A DNA stretch of 64,000 nucleotides from Spiroplasma floricola 23-6 (lineage in GTDB: Bacteria; Bacillota_I; Bacilli_A; Mycoplasmatales; Mycoplasmataceae). Under the pieces are notes generated by a model, which worked only from the letters and a program-made list of their open reading frames with translations, was not told the origin of the DNA and did not search any database. A program made the translations under genes and the position numbers. Below, piece by piece: positions 10,157 to 20,972 of this stretch (its first letter is position 1; each line of letters opens with the position of its first letter). The stretch covers positions 1,104,001-1,168,000 of the forward strand of contig NZ_CP025057.1 in assembly GCF_002813555.1 (NCBI RefSeq), written 5' to 3'.

Positions 10157-10702
10157 TTAATTTTTTCTAAATTTTTTTAAATTTGAAGATAAATAAACTT
10201 TTTCATTATCTAAATTAATAAATAATATTTTATCAAAAAAATATTTTTTTTCATCTAAACTTAATTTTAAAAAAGCAACATTTTCTTCTTCTGTAGAATT
10301 TTCAAAACCAATAGCTTTATAGATATTAAAATCTTCAAAAACATTAAATTTTATATCCATATTTTTCTTAATCGCTCATAATAAATTTTTTTTAACCCTA
10401 AAATATATTTTAATAAAAATAATATTAATTGCTTCAATTTCAATATGATTATTTGTTGTTACTGCTTTATTACAAAATACTTGAAATTTTTTAAAAAAAC
10501 CATAAATATATACACTATAAGGGCCATAAATATTTACATTAAACTTATCATTTAAATATTCATTTTCTTTTATTAAAAATTTTAACACTCTATTATTGAA
10601 ATTTCTTTTATGTTTAAAAAACGGAATAAAAATATAAGAAATTATTACAATTAAAATAGAAATAGTCAATGAAATTGCTGATATTAGTACTTCTGAATTC
10701 AT
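10157..10702 (-). CDS. Membrane-anchored hypothetical protein downstream of TraG
   Basis: 181 residues. One N-terminal membrane helix (about 5-28, SLTISILIVIISYIFIPFF), then a basic soluble domain. A UGA inside the gene (after KKNLL) is read as Trp and joins what would otherwise be two ORFs. The ATG at 10702 is preferred because of SD AGAGGTAATAAT; a longer in-frame start at 10738 lacks an SD. Last gene of the relaxase-TraG operon, 47 nt after TraG. No family recognised. Confidence 0.6.
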
Positions 10703-10749
10703 ATTATTACCTCTAAAAATATAATACCAAAAAAACATCTTTAAAGGTG

Positions 10750-13212
10750 TTAAATTTGTTTTAATAAAGACTTTAATTCTTTTTGAAGTCTTTTTATTTC
10801 TTCTTTTTCATTACTTGATAATAAATCTTCTGATTTAGATTGTAAAATATATAAATCATTTCTAATATTTCTTTCTCTAGTTTTTAACTCTAATAATTTA
10901 TCAATATCTTGATCAGTAGTTTCTTTTAAAATTGAGAAAATATCTTCTCTAGCACTAGTTCCATCTTTTTCCAAAGCCTCATTTAAATTTACATTATCAG
11001 TTAATAAATCATCTTCATTAATTTTAGGTTTTATATCTAACTTAAATAAATTAATAAAGTAATCTTTTTCAAAGTTAATTGATTTATTTAAAGATATATC
11101 TTTATCTTGAATTTCAATCCCAAAAATCTCTTTAATTTTATAAAAATATTCATACGTTACAATATTTGGATTTGCTTCTTGATAAATTACAATAGCATAT
11201 TTATTATTTTCTTTTTTGTTTGGTGGAAATATCAATTTAATATCACTAGGTTCAATTAAAGGTTTTTTTTGTAAATGATATGAAAAGTTCTTTTTACCAG
11301 TTTTATTATCTATATTTGGAGTACTGTTAGATACTTCTACAGTTGTATCTCCACACATTTTTGAAATTTGTTCATGAGTTTTTGTAGAAGCTGATTTTAA
11401 ATAAACTGTTAGTAAACAGTTAGCCATTATTGTACTTGCAGTATCTGCTCCATATTTTGAATTTAACTGTTCAAAAGATTGCAAAACTAAATTAAAAAAC
11501 ATTCTTCTTCCCCTAGAAACTGTTAATATTGTTGCAAAGTTAACAATAGCTGGAAAATTACCAAATTCATCAAGATAAAATATTACATCCCTTTCTAATT
11601 GTTCTTTTCCAAATTTAATCAAATTCTGTCCTGCTTTAAATACATTAGCTTGATAAAGTTGACTTATAAATAGACTTGCTAATGGATGTTTTTGTTCTTT
11701 ATCATCAGGAACTATCATAAAAATAGCTTTTGGTTTTTCACTAGTTACAAATTCAAATAAATTTATATTATTTTTACATAATAGACTTCTTAATTCATTT
11801 CCTTCAAATAATTGTAAACTAGTAGAGATAATTGAAAAAAAGTTACCAATTGATTGACTTGAACTTGTTAAAACTTTATTTGCTGCAATTACAGATTGAT
11901 TAGATTCTCTTCCTTCACTTCATTTTTTAAAGAATTTTTGAATTTTATCTTTATCTGATAAATGAGTTGTAACAGTAACAATATTAAACTGATTTTCTGC
12001 AATTGAGTCAATATCTTCTTCAATCATTTCCATCATAGAGAAAATAAATCCTTTAAATAAACCTTGAGCACCATCATATCATTGTTTATTCTTATCATCT
12101 GCTCCAGGATTTAATAAAATTGCAGATAGATTATTAACTTCTTCATATGCGAGATTCTTTAATTTATTTGTTTCTCCTGAAATAAGTTCCTTTGCTAACT
12201 GTTCATCATTTGTTCAATAATCATCAATTTGATATATTAAAACTTCTTTTCAAATTAAAGCTAATTCATATTTTTCTGTATTTGGTTCAACATCATTGTT
12301 AACAGTATTATTTTTTAAAATTTCTTCTTTACAAATAGAACAGTTTTTTGCTTTATGATTTCTACATTTTATTTTTTTAATATAACTTTCAAATCCAAAT
12401 TTTGAATGAAAAGTATTTTGTACTACATGTTCTTTTACATAGTTAATTGCAGAAATTAAAAATTTATAAGCATTAGATAATGGATTTCAACTTTGTGAAT
12501 ACATTGGATCTCTTAAATTTAAAACAAGTATTTCATATCCTTGCTCTTCTAAAATTGAACCCAAATTTGCATGTAGTTCCCCTTTTGGATCTGAAAATAC
12601 CATACAAGGTTTTTTCTCAAATTCTAATTGACAATTAACAAAAGCAGATACATAAATAATTCTTTCAGTTTTTCCACTTCCTGTAGAACCAATTGTTATT
12701 GAGTGAACTGCTTTTTTAACAGGTATTCCTCAAATTTCAAGATTTTTTTTCTTATAATCAATTTGTGTTCTTGTAATGTAACTCGCTTCAGTAAAATTTT
12801 TATTATATACCTTTTCAAATTTAGTTAATTGTAGATTTCTAACTCTAATTTTATTACTTATTGGATTTTCATATTCATTTATATCTCAGGTTGCTTTACC
12901 AAAAGCTTTTTCTTTAGCTTCTTTTACTAAACTTTTAGACTTAACTTTTCCTTTAATATGAGCAAACAAGATAATAAATATTGTATGAATTAAACTTAAA
13001 AAAGTAACTAAATAAATAATTAAATTCTTTTCATTTTGAAAGTTAAAGTATTTAAATTTCTCTATTGTAATAATAAAATTAAATTCTGTTTTAAATAAAA
13101 CTACTAAAAATAATAGAAATAAAGTTAAAAATAAAATTGAAAAAATAGAAATTATAAATAAGGCAATTAAAATGAATTTTCTATATCGATTTAATCATTT
13201 ATTTTTTTGCAT
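10750..13212 (-). CDS. traG: TraG/VirD4 type IV coupling protein
   Basis: 820 residues. Two N-terminal membrane helices (about 12-35 and 60-85), Walker A GSTGSGKTE at about 174-182, the coupling-protein signature SDPKGEL after it, and a Walker B region VIFYLDEFGNFP near 540-551. This is the hexameric ATPase that brings the relaxase-DNA complex to the secretion channel. The C-terminal 150 residues are a charged linker/coiled coil, longer than the minimal VirD4 core. UGA-Trp occurs repeatedly, showing adaptation to the mollicute code. The start overlaps the small membrane gene by 14 nt. Complete and probably functional. Confidence 0.93.
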
Positions 13213-13450
13213 AAACTAAAATATAGGTAATTGTTGTAAAAATTAAAAATAAAGTTAAAAAAGTTAATCACAATATTAATGCATTTCTTTTTAATTTTTT
13301 TTGCTTTATTTTAAATTCATTATCAATTACTTGCTCCTTATTAATTTTTTTTAATTTAATTATTAAGCGAATATATTTATAAAAATAATAAATATAAAAT
13401 ACAAAAAATAGTGCATATATACATGACATTATTTTAATAATCAATTCCAT
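13199..13450 (-). CDS. Small two-helix membrane protein between relaxase and TraG
   Basis: 83 residues: helix at about 5-27, a basic cytoplasmic loop (KLKKINKEQ...KQKKLKRN), helix at about 59-78. It overlaps the relaxase 3' end (start at 13450, relaxase stop at 13434) and the TraG start, and has the SD AGAAGGAATTAT, so the three genes are translated together. One UGA-Trp. The position suggests a membrane adaptor for the coupling protein; that is inference. Confidence 0.7.
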
Positions 13451-15035
13451 TATAATTCCTTCTTTCTTTAATTAATTTATTTTTTTCTTTTGCTTCATTT
13501 TTTATAATATTCATAGCAGATTGTCTTGCTTTTCTTTTTTCTTTTTGAATCATTTGAAATAAGTTTTTTGGCATATATAAAAGAGAAGAAAAGTATTTTT
13601 TATTGTTACTTATTCCATTAGGATTAAATAAATTACTTCCTACATAACTTCTCTTAGATTTATATTTTTCTTTTTTTCAATTTCAAATAATTTTTTTTAA
13701 TACTTTATTTCCAAAAGCTGGTAAAATACCTTGAAAATAACCTTGAGCATTTAATGACTTTATATGTTCATTTCTATACTTCAGTTTTTTATACTTAATT
13801 TTTTCAATTGGATCTTCTAAATTTCAATCTTTTTCATCTTTTAATAAGTCTTGTGTAGTTAAAATAAAACTTTTTTCTTCTATTTTTAAATCAACATTTT
13901 CTAATTCATAACTAGAATAAATTTGACAAAACTCTTCTGCTTTTTTATTATTTTCTTCAACAAAAATGTCATATTCTTTTTTTAAGTTAACATCACTTTT
14001 AATAAAATCTAAGGTAATTTCATCTAACTTTTTTCGATCTAAATCACTTATAAATTTAGAACCATAAGTAATTTTTTTTAATGGAATATCTTTAAAACTT
14101 CCAAAATTTAACTTTAATTTTTGTTGTAATTGATTAGAAAATAACTCAATTTTATCAATTAAATTTACTTTACTTTTATTAATATCTACATAAATTTGTT
14201 TTGCATCTTTTCATGATGTATTTACATTATTAGAAAATTGCTCTCATGATATTTCAAATCTTTCTCTTAAATTACGTTGAGTTTCTAAAAATCTAGAATT
14301 ATCTTTTTGTTGATTTCTAATATTCATATCTAATCCAGCTCTAAATTCAATTTTTGAATAAAGTTTACCATTTTGTTTTCAAACTCTTTTTCTTTTTGGT
14401 TTTCCATATTTATTTAAAACTTTATTTTTATTATTATCTAAAACATACTCATAACTGGTAGGTTCTTTTTCAAAGAAACCTAAATGAATATGATTATTAT
14501 CTGTATTTGTATGCATTGAAAAAAATCAATTTACTTTTTCATAATCCATTCCATTATCACTAAAAAAGTTTTTTAATTCAGTATTTAAAGCTTTCTGAAC
14601 TTTTTCGGGAGTATAAAGATTATTTTCTTTAATAAAATCATCAGAAAAAGAAACAATAGTATCTCAAAAAACTTGGTTATCATCTAAGTTCTTCATATCT
14701 TTTCTTAATTCTTTAACTTCTTCTATACTCATTAGTCCATTTTTTGAATAAATTCCAGTACTTTTAAAGTTTTTATTTATTTCTTCAAGCATTTTATTAT
14801 ATTTAACTTTTTCCTCTCTTGATCCAGTTCTTAAAGTATTTAATAGTTTTACTTGTTCATCATCTATATTTAGATTAAAAACAGCATCAGGTCTAGAAAT
14901 ATAATTTAAATAATCACCAGATTTATAATAATTATCTCTAGATTTTTTACTTTTATTTCTTACTTCTTTTGTTACTGGATCAATTGGTTGATTAAAGTTT
15001 AAAGTTTTAAAAATAACTCCAGGAGCTTTTTTCAT
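13434..15035 (-). CDS. mob: Relaxase, MOBP/MobP2-like
   Basis: 533 residues. The three-histidine metal site is visible as HTNTDNNHIHLG at about 174-185, the HxxxxNxHxH motif III of relaxases; near the N-terminus YLNYISRPDAVF (about 43-54) resembles the motif I region with candidate nicking tyrosines. Relaxases nick oriT and stay bound to the 5' end during conjugation. The C-terminal half is basic with coiled-coil character and has no primase or helicase motif that I can see. Start at 15035 after GAAAGGAAAATAT. First gene of the operon with the small membrane protein and TraG. Assignment to MobP2 rather than another MOBP branch is tentative. Confidence 0.82.
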
Positions 15036-15050
15036 ATATTTTCCTTTCTA

Positions 15051-15066
15051 TTTTCCCCAGGGAAAA
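15051..15066. promoter_or_regulatory. 16-bp palindrome, candidate operator, copy 4
   Basis: TTTTCCCCAGGGAAAA, 15 nt upstream of the relaxase start and next to the -10-like stretch. Confidence 0.62.
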
Positions 15067-15088
15067 TTTAATAATGATAAATAAAAAA

Positions 15089-15161
15089 ACTAGCAGCTGC
15101 TAGTTTTTAAAGTATTAATTTAAACAAAAAATAGAGTCCTAGCGCTGCTAGTGCTCTATCT
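15089..15161 (-). terminator. Double-hairpin terminator module, copy 7
   Basis: ACTAGCAGCTGCTAGT at 15089-15104; long hairpin 15129-15161. Here no gene lies immediately upstream on the minus strand: about 140 bp separate it from the terminator of the restriction-modification gene. The module therefore seems to belong to the promoter/leader of the downstream operon and not to the preceding gene. Confidence 0.75.
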
Positions 15162-15301
15162 ACCTTATAAATATAATAACACATATTAAATTTAATATTA
15201 TTATATAATTTACTGTTATTTAATCTTAAAAAATGCTTTCATTTTATTGATATTTGTTTCTCCTTTGACATTTGGCAAGTACCAATAAGTTAAGTATAAA
15301 A
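15162..15301. other. Intergenic region next to relaxase, possible oriT
   Basis: About 140 bp without a gene, beside the relaxase operon. It holds a short interrupted repeat TTGG-CAAGTA-CCAA near 15271-15284. The region beside a relaxase gene is the usual place for oriT, but I see no family nic consensus that I can name. Confidence 0.3.
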
Positions 15302-15327
15302 AAACCTCTTTATTTTTAAAGAGGTTT
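15302..15327 (-). terminator. Terminator of the restriction-modification gene
   Basis: Perfect AAACCTCTTTA/TAAAGAGGTTT stem followed by T7 on the minus strand, 17 nt after the stop at 15344. Confidence 0.85.
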
Positions 15328-15343
15328 GGTTTTTTAGAAGAAT

Positions 15344-17032
15344 TTATTTTGCTATTGAGTCTAAGTATTTTTCAAATCTAAATAAATTAAACATGTTTTC
15401 AATTCTATCAAGAGCATTTATAACAATATCTCTATTTTTTCTTAAACCAGGTCCATCAGCAACATAAATAAATTGATATTTTTTAAAATCTTTAAATTTA
15501 TCTTCTAGTCTAATAAATCTTGGTAATTCACTATTCATTTTAGAGCCTGAATCATTGAAAAAATTGCATTCTAAACAATATGTTATATCTTTTATTTTAA
15601 ATACAAAATCGAATCTTTTGTCTTCTTTCAGCATAGCTTCTCCAAGAATTTTATTTTGACTAACTTCTTTTTCAAAAGATATATCTTTTGAAATTAACAA
15701 TTCTTTTATAAAGTCACTCATAAATTTTCCAGATTTATTTTTTTTATCGTGTGAAGATAATCCAACTTTTAATCCAAATAAATATGTTTTTATATCTTTA
15801 TATTCCGAATTAACAAACAGATTATTAATTAATCCTGATTCATCCATAAAATTAAAAATATCATCTTTATCATTTAAATTAAATTGATTTTCAGTATTCT
15901 TATTATCTATATAAGTAAAAGGTTCTTTTTTATTTTTAATATTATTATTTGCTAGTAATATAGGAATTAATTTTAAACATTCTCTTCTATTTTTGAATAT
16001 ATCATTAAAATTTAATCTAAACTCTTTAATATCTTGTGAAAACAAAATATTTAAATCGTTTATCAAAATTTTATTTTCACTTAGAAAATCTTTAATTTTA
16101 TCTCATGAAACATATTTTTTTAAGATATATGATGTAGATTTTAATTCTTTAAAAAACAATGTTTGATTTAATTTATACTCTTGTTCTTTACTCAAAATAT
16201 AGTTAGTTATTATAGTTTCAAAAGTGGAATTTTGTCTATTATCAGAATCTGAATTAATAAATCTATTTACAGGAATCCTATAAATATTAAAGTTTTTATA
16301 AAGTTCATTAATTAATTCGGTATTATGATTTGTCAAAATTCATTTAACTCCTTTTTTATCGACATTAATTAAAAAATTATTTAATCTAATTTGACCTTCT
16401 TTACCAAAAGAATTGGATGTGTACGAATCAAATCCTTTGTTATCAAAATCATATGGAGGATCCAAAAAAATAAAATCATCTTTCTTAGCTTTATTTAAAA
16501 TTTCTTCAAAATCATCATTTAATATCTCTATATTATTTTTATTTAAAAACTTAGAAATATTTAATAAATTTTTTGAATCAAATATTGTTGATTCTTTTAT
16601 AATTTCCTTATTATTGAAGGGAGTATTAAATTTATTATTTTTATTAACCCTATAAAGTCCATTAAAACAAGTTTTATTTAAGTAAATAAACCTTGCTGCA
16701 ATTTGGATTTCAGATAATTTATTTGGATCTTTATCTCTCAATTTATAATAATAATCTTTTCCGTTTTTATTATGCTCTTTCACATATTTACTTAATAAAT
16801 TCATTAATTCAGAACTATTGGATTTTATAACTTTTCAAGTAGTTATTAATTCAAAATTAACATCAGATAAAACAGCTTTTTGTGGCAGTAAATCTAAGAA
16901 TACTGCACCACCACCTAAAAATGGCTCAAAATAATTATTTATTTTTTCTGGTAAAAATATATTTAAAATTTCTAATAATTGTCTTTTTCCGCCAACTCAT
17001 TTTACAAAAGGCGCTATTTTTTCTTTATTCAT
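15344..17032 (-). CDS. Fused DpnII-type methyltransferase and restriction endonuclease (GATC)
   Basis: 562 residues in one frame. Residues 1-275 are a D12-class N6-adenine methyltransferase: FVKWVGGKR (9-17), FEPFLGGGAVF (SAM site, about 35-45), LDPPYDF (catalytic DPPY, about 190), ILTNHN and the TFETIITNY end, as in Dam/M.DpnII. Residues from about 300 to the end match the DpnII/MboI endonuclease type: LIPILLA, then a PD-(D/E)xK-like core KRFDFVF...CLECNFFNDSGSK (about 475-500). In known systems these are separate genes of about 280 residues each; here no stop or obvious SD/ATG separates them. GATC specificity is inferred from both halves. SD AAGGAAATC before 17032. Confidence 0.85.
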
Positions 17033-17113
17033 TAATTTTGATTTCCTTATCTATAAAATATATTTTGACTTAATAATTTTACCATTTCTATATAATTATT
17101 ATGATTTTTTGGT

Positions 17114-17666
17114 TTATTTTTTTCTTCTGTCAACACCTTTAAACTCATAAAAATCAAATAAATTCATCCTACTAGATATTCTATTTTGCAAATGAATTTC
17201 AATTGTACCTAAATTTTGTAAAATATTTTTAAATTCTTTCGGACTATAATTTGTTATAATTATTGTTTTTTTATCATTTTCTAACCTAGTATCGATTATT
17301 TCATAAAATATATTAATGTTATATTCGGTTGATTTTTTTAGATAAAAAATCATTAATAACTATAATATCTGAATTAAAGTATTTCTTAATTTTATTATCA
17401 CCATTTAATACATCATTTATTATTTCATATCATTTATAATACATGCCTCTTCCACTAATTAATTCTTATGAAAAATAGGTTTTACCAACACCTATATTTC
17501 CGAATATATATAAATTATTATTCAATAATTCTGACTCTTTTAATCTTATTGATAATGATCTAAACTCTGTATCTCATTGAGTTTTTAGATCTAATTTATC
17601 ATAATCTTATTTTTCTTTTTTAAATTTATTTAAAATGTCATAAAAATCATTTTGGATTTTAGTCAT
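17114..17666 (-). pseudogene. Broken DnaC/IstB-like helicase-loader ATPase
   Basis: A P-loop (NIGVGKTYF) and the C-terminal part ending FYEFKGVDRR, with ITNYSPKEF (sensor region), identify a DnaC-type AAA+ ATPase of about 180 residues. Two in-frame TAA codons (after KKEK near the start and right after the Walker A) and a frameshift in a T-run near 17350 break it. It is related in layout to the intact DnaC-like gene at 27637-28227, which may now do the job. The start overlaps the 3' end of the next pseudogene by 8 nt, so both belonged to one operon. Confidence 0.8.
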
Positions 17667-18213
17667 TCAAATATTCTCCTAATTTCTTAAATAATATTTG
17701 AACTGGTAAAATATCTTTACAAATATAAGCTGTTTCACTTGGTGGATTTTTACAAATCATTCCTTCTTCAGATTTAAATTTAATTCTTTTATCAAAAAGT
17801 AATAATTGTTTGTCATGTAATTTTCCCCTTATTGGTTTTAAAGCAATTGAAACTAAAGGAACTAACATCGCAAATGATTTATTCAGTTCTTCTAATTTAT
17901 TAAAAACCTCCTTTCTTAAACTATATGGTGGATTTGAAATTATATAATCAAATAATAAAACATCCTAAAAAAATCAAATCCTTCTTTAATATCTCTATAA
18001 GTTAGATTATGTCCTGCATTTTTCAAAACATTTACATATTCACTATTTTTAGTATCAAAAGAGCATAATATATTTGAATTTGGTTTTAAAAATTCTAAAA
18101 TTGGTTTAACTGCATATGGTAAGATGTATCATTTATCTTTTTTATTAGAAAAATATATTTTATTTATCCTCTTTAATTTTTAACTTTCTTTTTTGTAAAG
18201 TATCTTTACACAT
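17659..18213 (-). pseudogene. Frameshifted phage-type NPPY adenine methyltransferase
   Basis: The first part (KWYILPYAVKPILEF...ILCSFD, which resembles a SAM-binding region) and the second part (FDYIISNPPYSLRKEV, catalytic NPPY) lie in different frames; the break falls in a T7 run near 17965. A 17-codon start ORF (MCKDTLQKRK) at 18213 also ends just before the main frame. This fits the small phage/plasmid-associated adenine methyltransferase type of about 170 residues. Probably inactive; with one corrected base in each place it would read through. Confidence 0.7.
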
Positions 18214-18291
18214 TAAAAACTTATATTTAACTATTGTATTAATTAAAAGTATATATAAGACTTCAAAAATCTCATTTTCTTAAAAATTTAC

Positions 18292-18585
18292 TTACTTTCA
18301 TCATTTTATTTCATAATTTTCTTTTCAAAATTGAATACACTTTTGTAATAATTCATTTTCAATATAGTAACTTTTGCCTATACCATTTAAAGTTGTATTT
18401 TCTTTAATAAAGGCTGGTGGTCTATAAAATGGTATTCCCCCTGCTCACTTATTTCATGTTTTTAGATATTTTGATTCTACATATCAAACCTTAAATTGAT
18501 TATTAAATGTTGCTTTATTCATAAATTCTATAATTCTGGCATATCAATTAGCTTTAATATGCACTTTATTTATTTTTCTTTCCAT
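18292..18585 (-). CDS. Trp-rich hypothetical protein
   Basis: 97 residues with eight UGA-Trp codons, including a final WWK; only the mollicute code gives an open frame. Features include WYARIIEFM and GGIPFYRPPAF. Soluble and basic, with no membrane helix. Upstream SD is weak (AAAAGAAAATGG). It lies between topA and the decayed methyltransferase and looks intact. I recognise no family. Confidence 0.5.
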
Positions 18586-18621
18586 TTTCTTTTACCTTTT
18601 CACTAAAATTATAAAATAAAA

Positions 18622-18641
18622 ACTGCAATCTTTATTGCAGT
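18622..18641 (-). terminator. Terminator downstream of topoisomerase gene
   Basis: Stem ACTGCAAT/ATTGCAGT with 4-nt loop and a U-rich tail on the minus strand (TTTTTATTTT), 43 nt beyond the topoisomerase stop. Confidence 0.75.
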
Positions 18642-18684
18642 AATTTTAATATTATTTAGTTTTAAAAATAAGTAATAAAAATGC

Positions 18685-20631
18685 TTAAAATACTGCATTT
18701 TTACAACTTGGGTAGTCTGAACAACCTATAAATTTCTTAGTTTTTTTGGTTTTTTTATCAGTATAACTTCTTTCGATCATGTAACCATTTTTACAAATTT
18801 CACATAATTTATTATTTGAATAATCTGGTTTATTAAACTTAATAAAATCACAGTTTGGATAATTTGAACAACCTTTAAATTTTGTTCCTTTTTTACTTAC
18901 TCTCTCTAGAATATAGCCTATTTGACATTTTGAGCACTTTAATCCATCAAAATTGTAATTAGTAGATAAATTATCTAATTTTAAATAAAAATCCTTTAAA
19001 TATTGTTTATGATTAACTATTTTATTATTAGCTATTAAATCTAAGTCTTTTTCCATGTTTTTAGTAAAATCTAAATTTATAATACTTTTAAAATTTTCTT
19101 CTAAAAAGTTATTAACTTTTAAACCTAATTCATTAACTATCATTGATTCAGATTTAGTTTTTTCTAATTCAACATAACCTCTTAAAACATTTACTTCTAT
19201 TGCTGTTTTATAAGTACTAGGTCGACCAATTTCTAATTTTTGTAACTGTTCAATTAAACTAATTTCATTTAGTTTGCTTGGAGCTTTATCATAATCTTCA
19301 ATAATTTCTAAATTACTTACATTTAATTTGCTATCTTTAAAGTAATTAAATTCAATATTTTTAGCTAATTCCAAACTTTTATCAATTTCATAATAACCTT
19401 TATTAATAAACTGCTTTAAATTTGTATAAAAAATACTTCCATTATTTTCTAAGAAAACTTCTTTTTTAATACCACTTGGCTTTTGATAAATTGAATTAAT
19501 TGTATTTTGCCAAATTAATCAATACAATTCTTTTTCTTTATTACTTAATTGCTCACTACAATAATTGTCAATGTCTTCAACAAGTCATTCAAAATGAGTT
19601 GGTGTAATTGCTGGATGTCCTTCTTGATCTGTTTCTTTAGTTTGAGTTTTAATAAGTTTGCCCAATTTATCTTGTCCAAAATGATTAATAATAAATTTAA
19701 TTAAATTCTGTTCAGTTTCATGATCTAAATTATTTGAATCAGTTCTAATATAAGTTATTAATCCTTTTTCATATAAACTTTGAGCTAATTGAGTAGTTTC
19801 TTTAGTTTTTAGCTTTAATTTTGATTTAGCTGCTTTTAATAAATCTGCTGTTGAAAATGGTTTAAAATTACTTTCTTCAAATTTAGTTTCTTTTATCTCT
19901 TTTACAATAAAACTATCATTTAAACTATTTTTTAACTCTAAAACTTTTTGCTTATCATAAATTTTATTAATTACTAACTTGTTATTTTCATTATAAATAT
20001 AATTTTTAAAAATTATATCTTTAATAACTTCATCTTGTATATAAAAGTATTGTTTTTTATCAAAAGCTTCAATTTCTTTTTGTCTATTACACAATATTTT
20101 TAACACTGCACTTTGTACTCTTCCTGCACTAGCAGCTCCAATAGTTTTTTGCAAAATTGGAGAAATTCTAAACCCAACCATTCTATCAAGCATTTGTCTT
20201 GTAATAGCAGAGTTTACATAACTTTGGTTTATTTCATTTAAGTTATTTAATTCTTTTTGAATACATTCTTTTGTAATAGCATTTAATCTCATTCTTTTAA
20301 AATTATTATTATATTTTTTTAATATTTCAAATAAATGAAAAGCAATTGCTTCACCTTCTCTATCAGGATCTGTTGCAATAATTATTTCCTTTACATTTTT
20401 AGCTTGTTCAATTAATTCATTTACAACTTGTTTTTTATCATTTGAAATTTTATAAATTGGATTCATTTGTTTTAAATCAATTCCCATATTAAAGTCATTT
20501 TCATTTGAAAGTTCTCTAACATGTCCAATTGAAGCTTTTACAATGTAATTATTACTACTATCAATTTCTTTTAAAAACTGACTTACTTTTTTAATTTTAC
20601 CTGGTGATTCTAATATAACTAGTTTAGTCAT
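18685..20631 (-). CDS. topA: DNA topoisomerase I (type IA), element-borne
   Basis: 648 residues. TOPRIM domain at the N-terminus (KLVILESPGKIKKV, then IATDPDREGEAIAFHL near 95), active-site region GLITYIRTDSNNL with the catalytic Tyr at about 290, and two C-terminal C4 zinc ribbons (CSKCQIGYI...CSNYPNC and CEICKNGYM...CSDYPSC). Type IA enzymes relax negative supercoils by cutting one strand; on conjugative elements extra copies help replication or transfer. Its place inside the mobile element suggests a second copy to a chromosomal topA. Two to three UGA-Trp codons in the middle join the frame. It looks complete. Confidence 0.9.
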
Positions 20632-20729
20632 TTAATCAACTTCTTTCTATATTTAAGTTTGATATATAATATTTATATCTAGAAAAGGATTATATAATAT
20701 CTATGTACTAAAAATATATGTAAAAACTT

Positions 20730-20915
20730 CTAAATAAGAAACAATAACATTGAAAAACAAATAAATTTTAATATATTAAATATAATTGTCATAAAAATAA
20801 ATAACTGTTTTGCATAACTTGGTTTTTTTATTTTATAATTTCAAATAAAATAAGTTGTTATACTTGTATTAATAAAAAATAAAATAATTATTATAATGGA
20901 TAAATAAATTGGCAT
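20730..20915 (-). CDS. Small two-helix membrane protein
   Basis: 61 residues: hydrophobic helix from residue 2 to 24, short basic loop (NYKIKKPSYAKQ), second helix to the C-terminus. One UGA-Trp in the first helix. SD AGAAAGAAGTAG. Too short to assign; it resembles in layout the 83-residue protein at 13199-13450 but not in sequence. Confidence 0.5.
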
Positions 20916-20972
20916 ATTTTCTACTTCTTTCTATATAAATTAGATAATATTGAAAAATTTTTAACAAGTTGA

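Noticed and set aside
1367-15161. Regularly repeated hairpin sequences as a CRISPR array
   Set aside because: Repeats are separated by whole genes of different length, carry U-runs, and sit at gene boundaries; no spacers and no cas genes.
15210-15262. Mini leader peptide with an SD-like AAAGGAG on the minus strand
   Set aside because: Eight codons only, and the spacing from the SD to the ATG is too long to be convincing.
15344-16140. Separate restriction endonuclease gene starting at an internal codon
   Set aside because: The frame is continuous with the methyltransferase and no ATG with an SD lies at the domain boundary; kept as a fusion, with the uncertainty stated.
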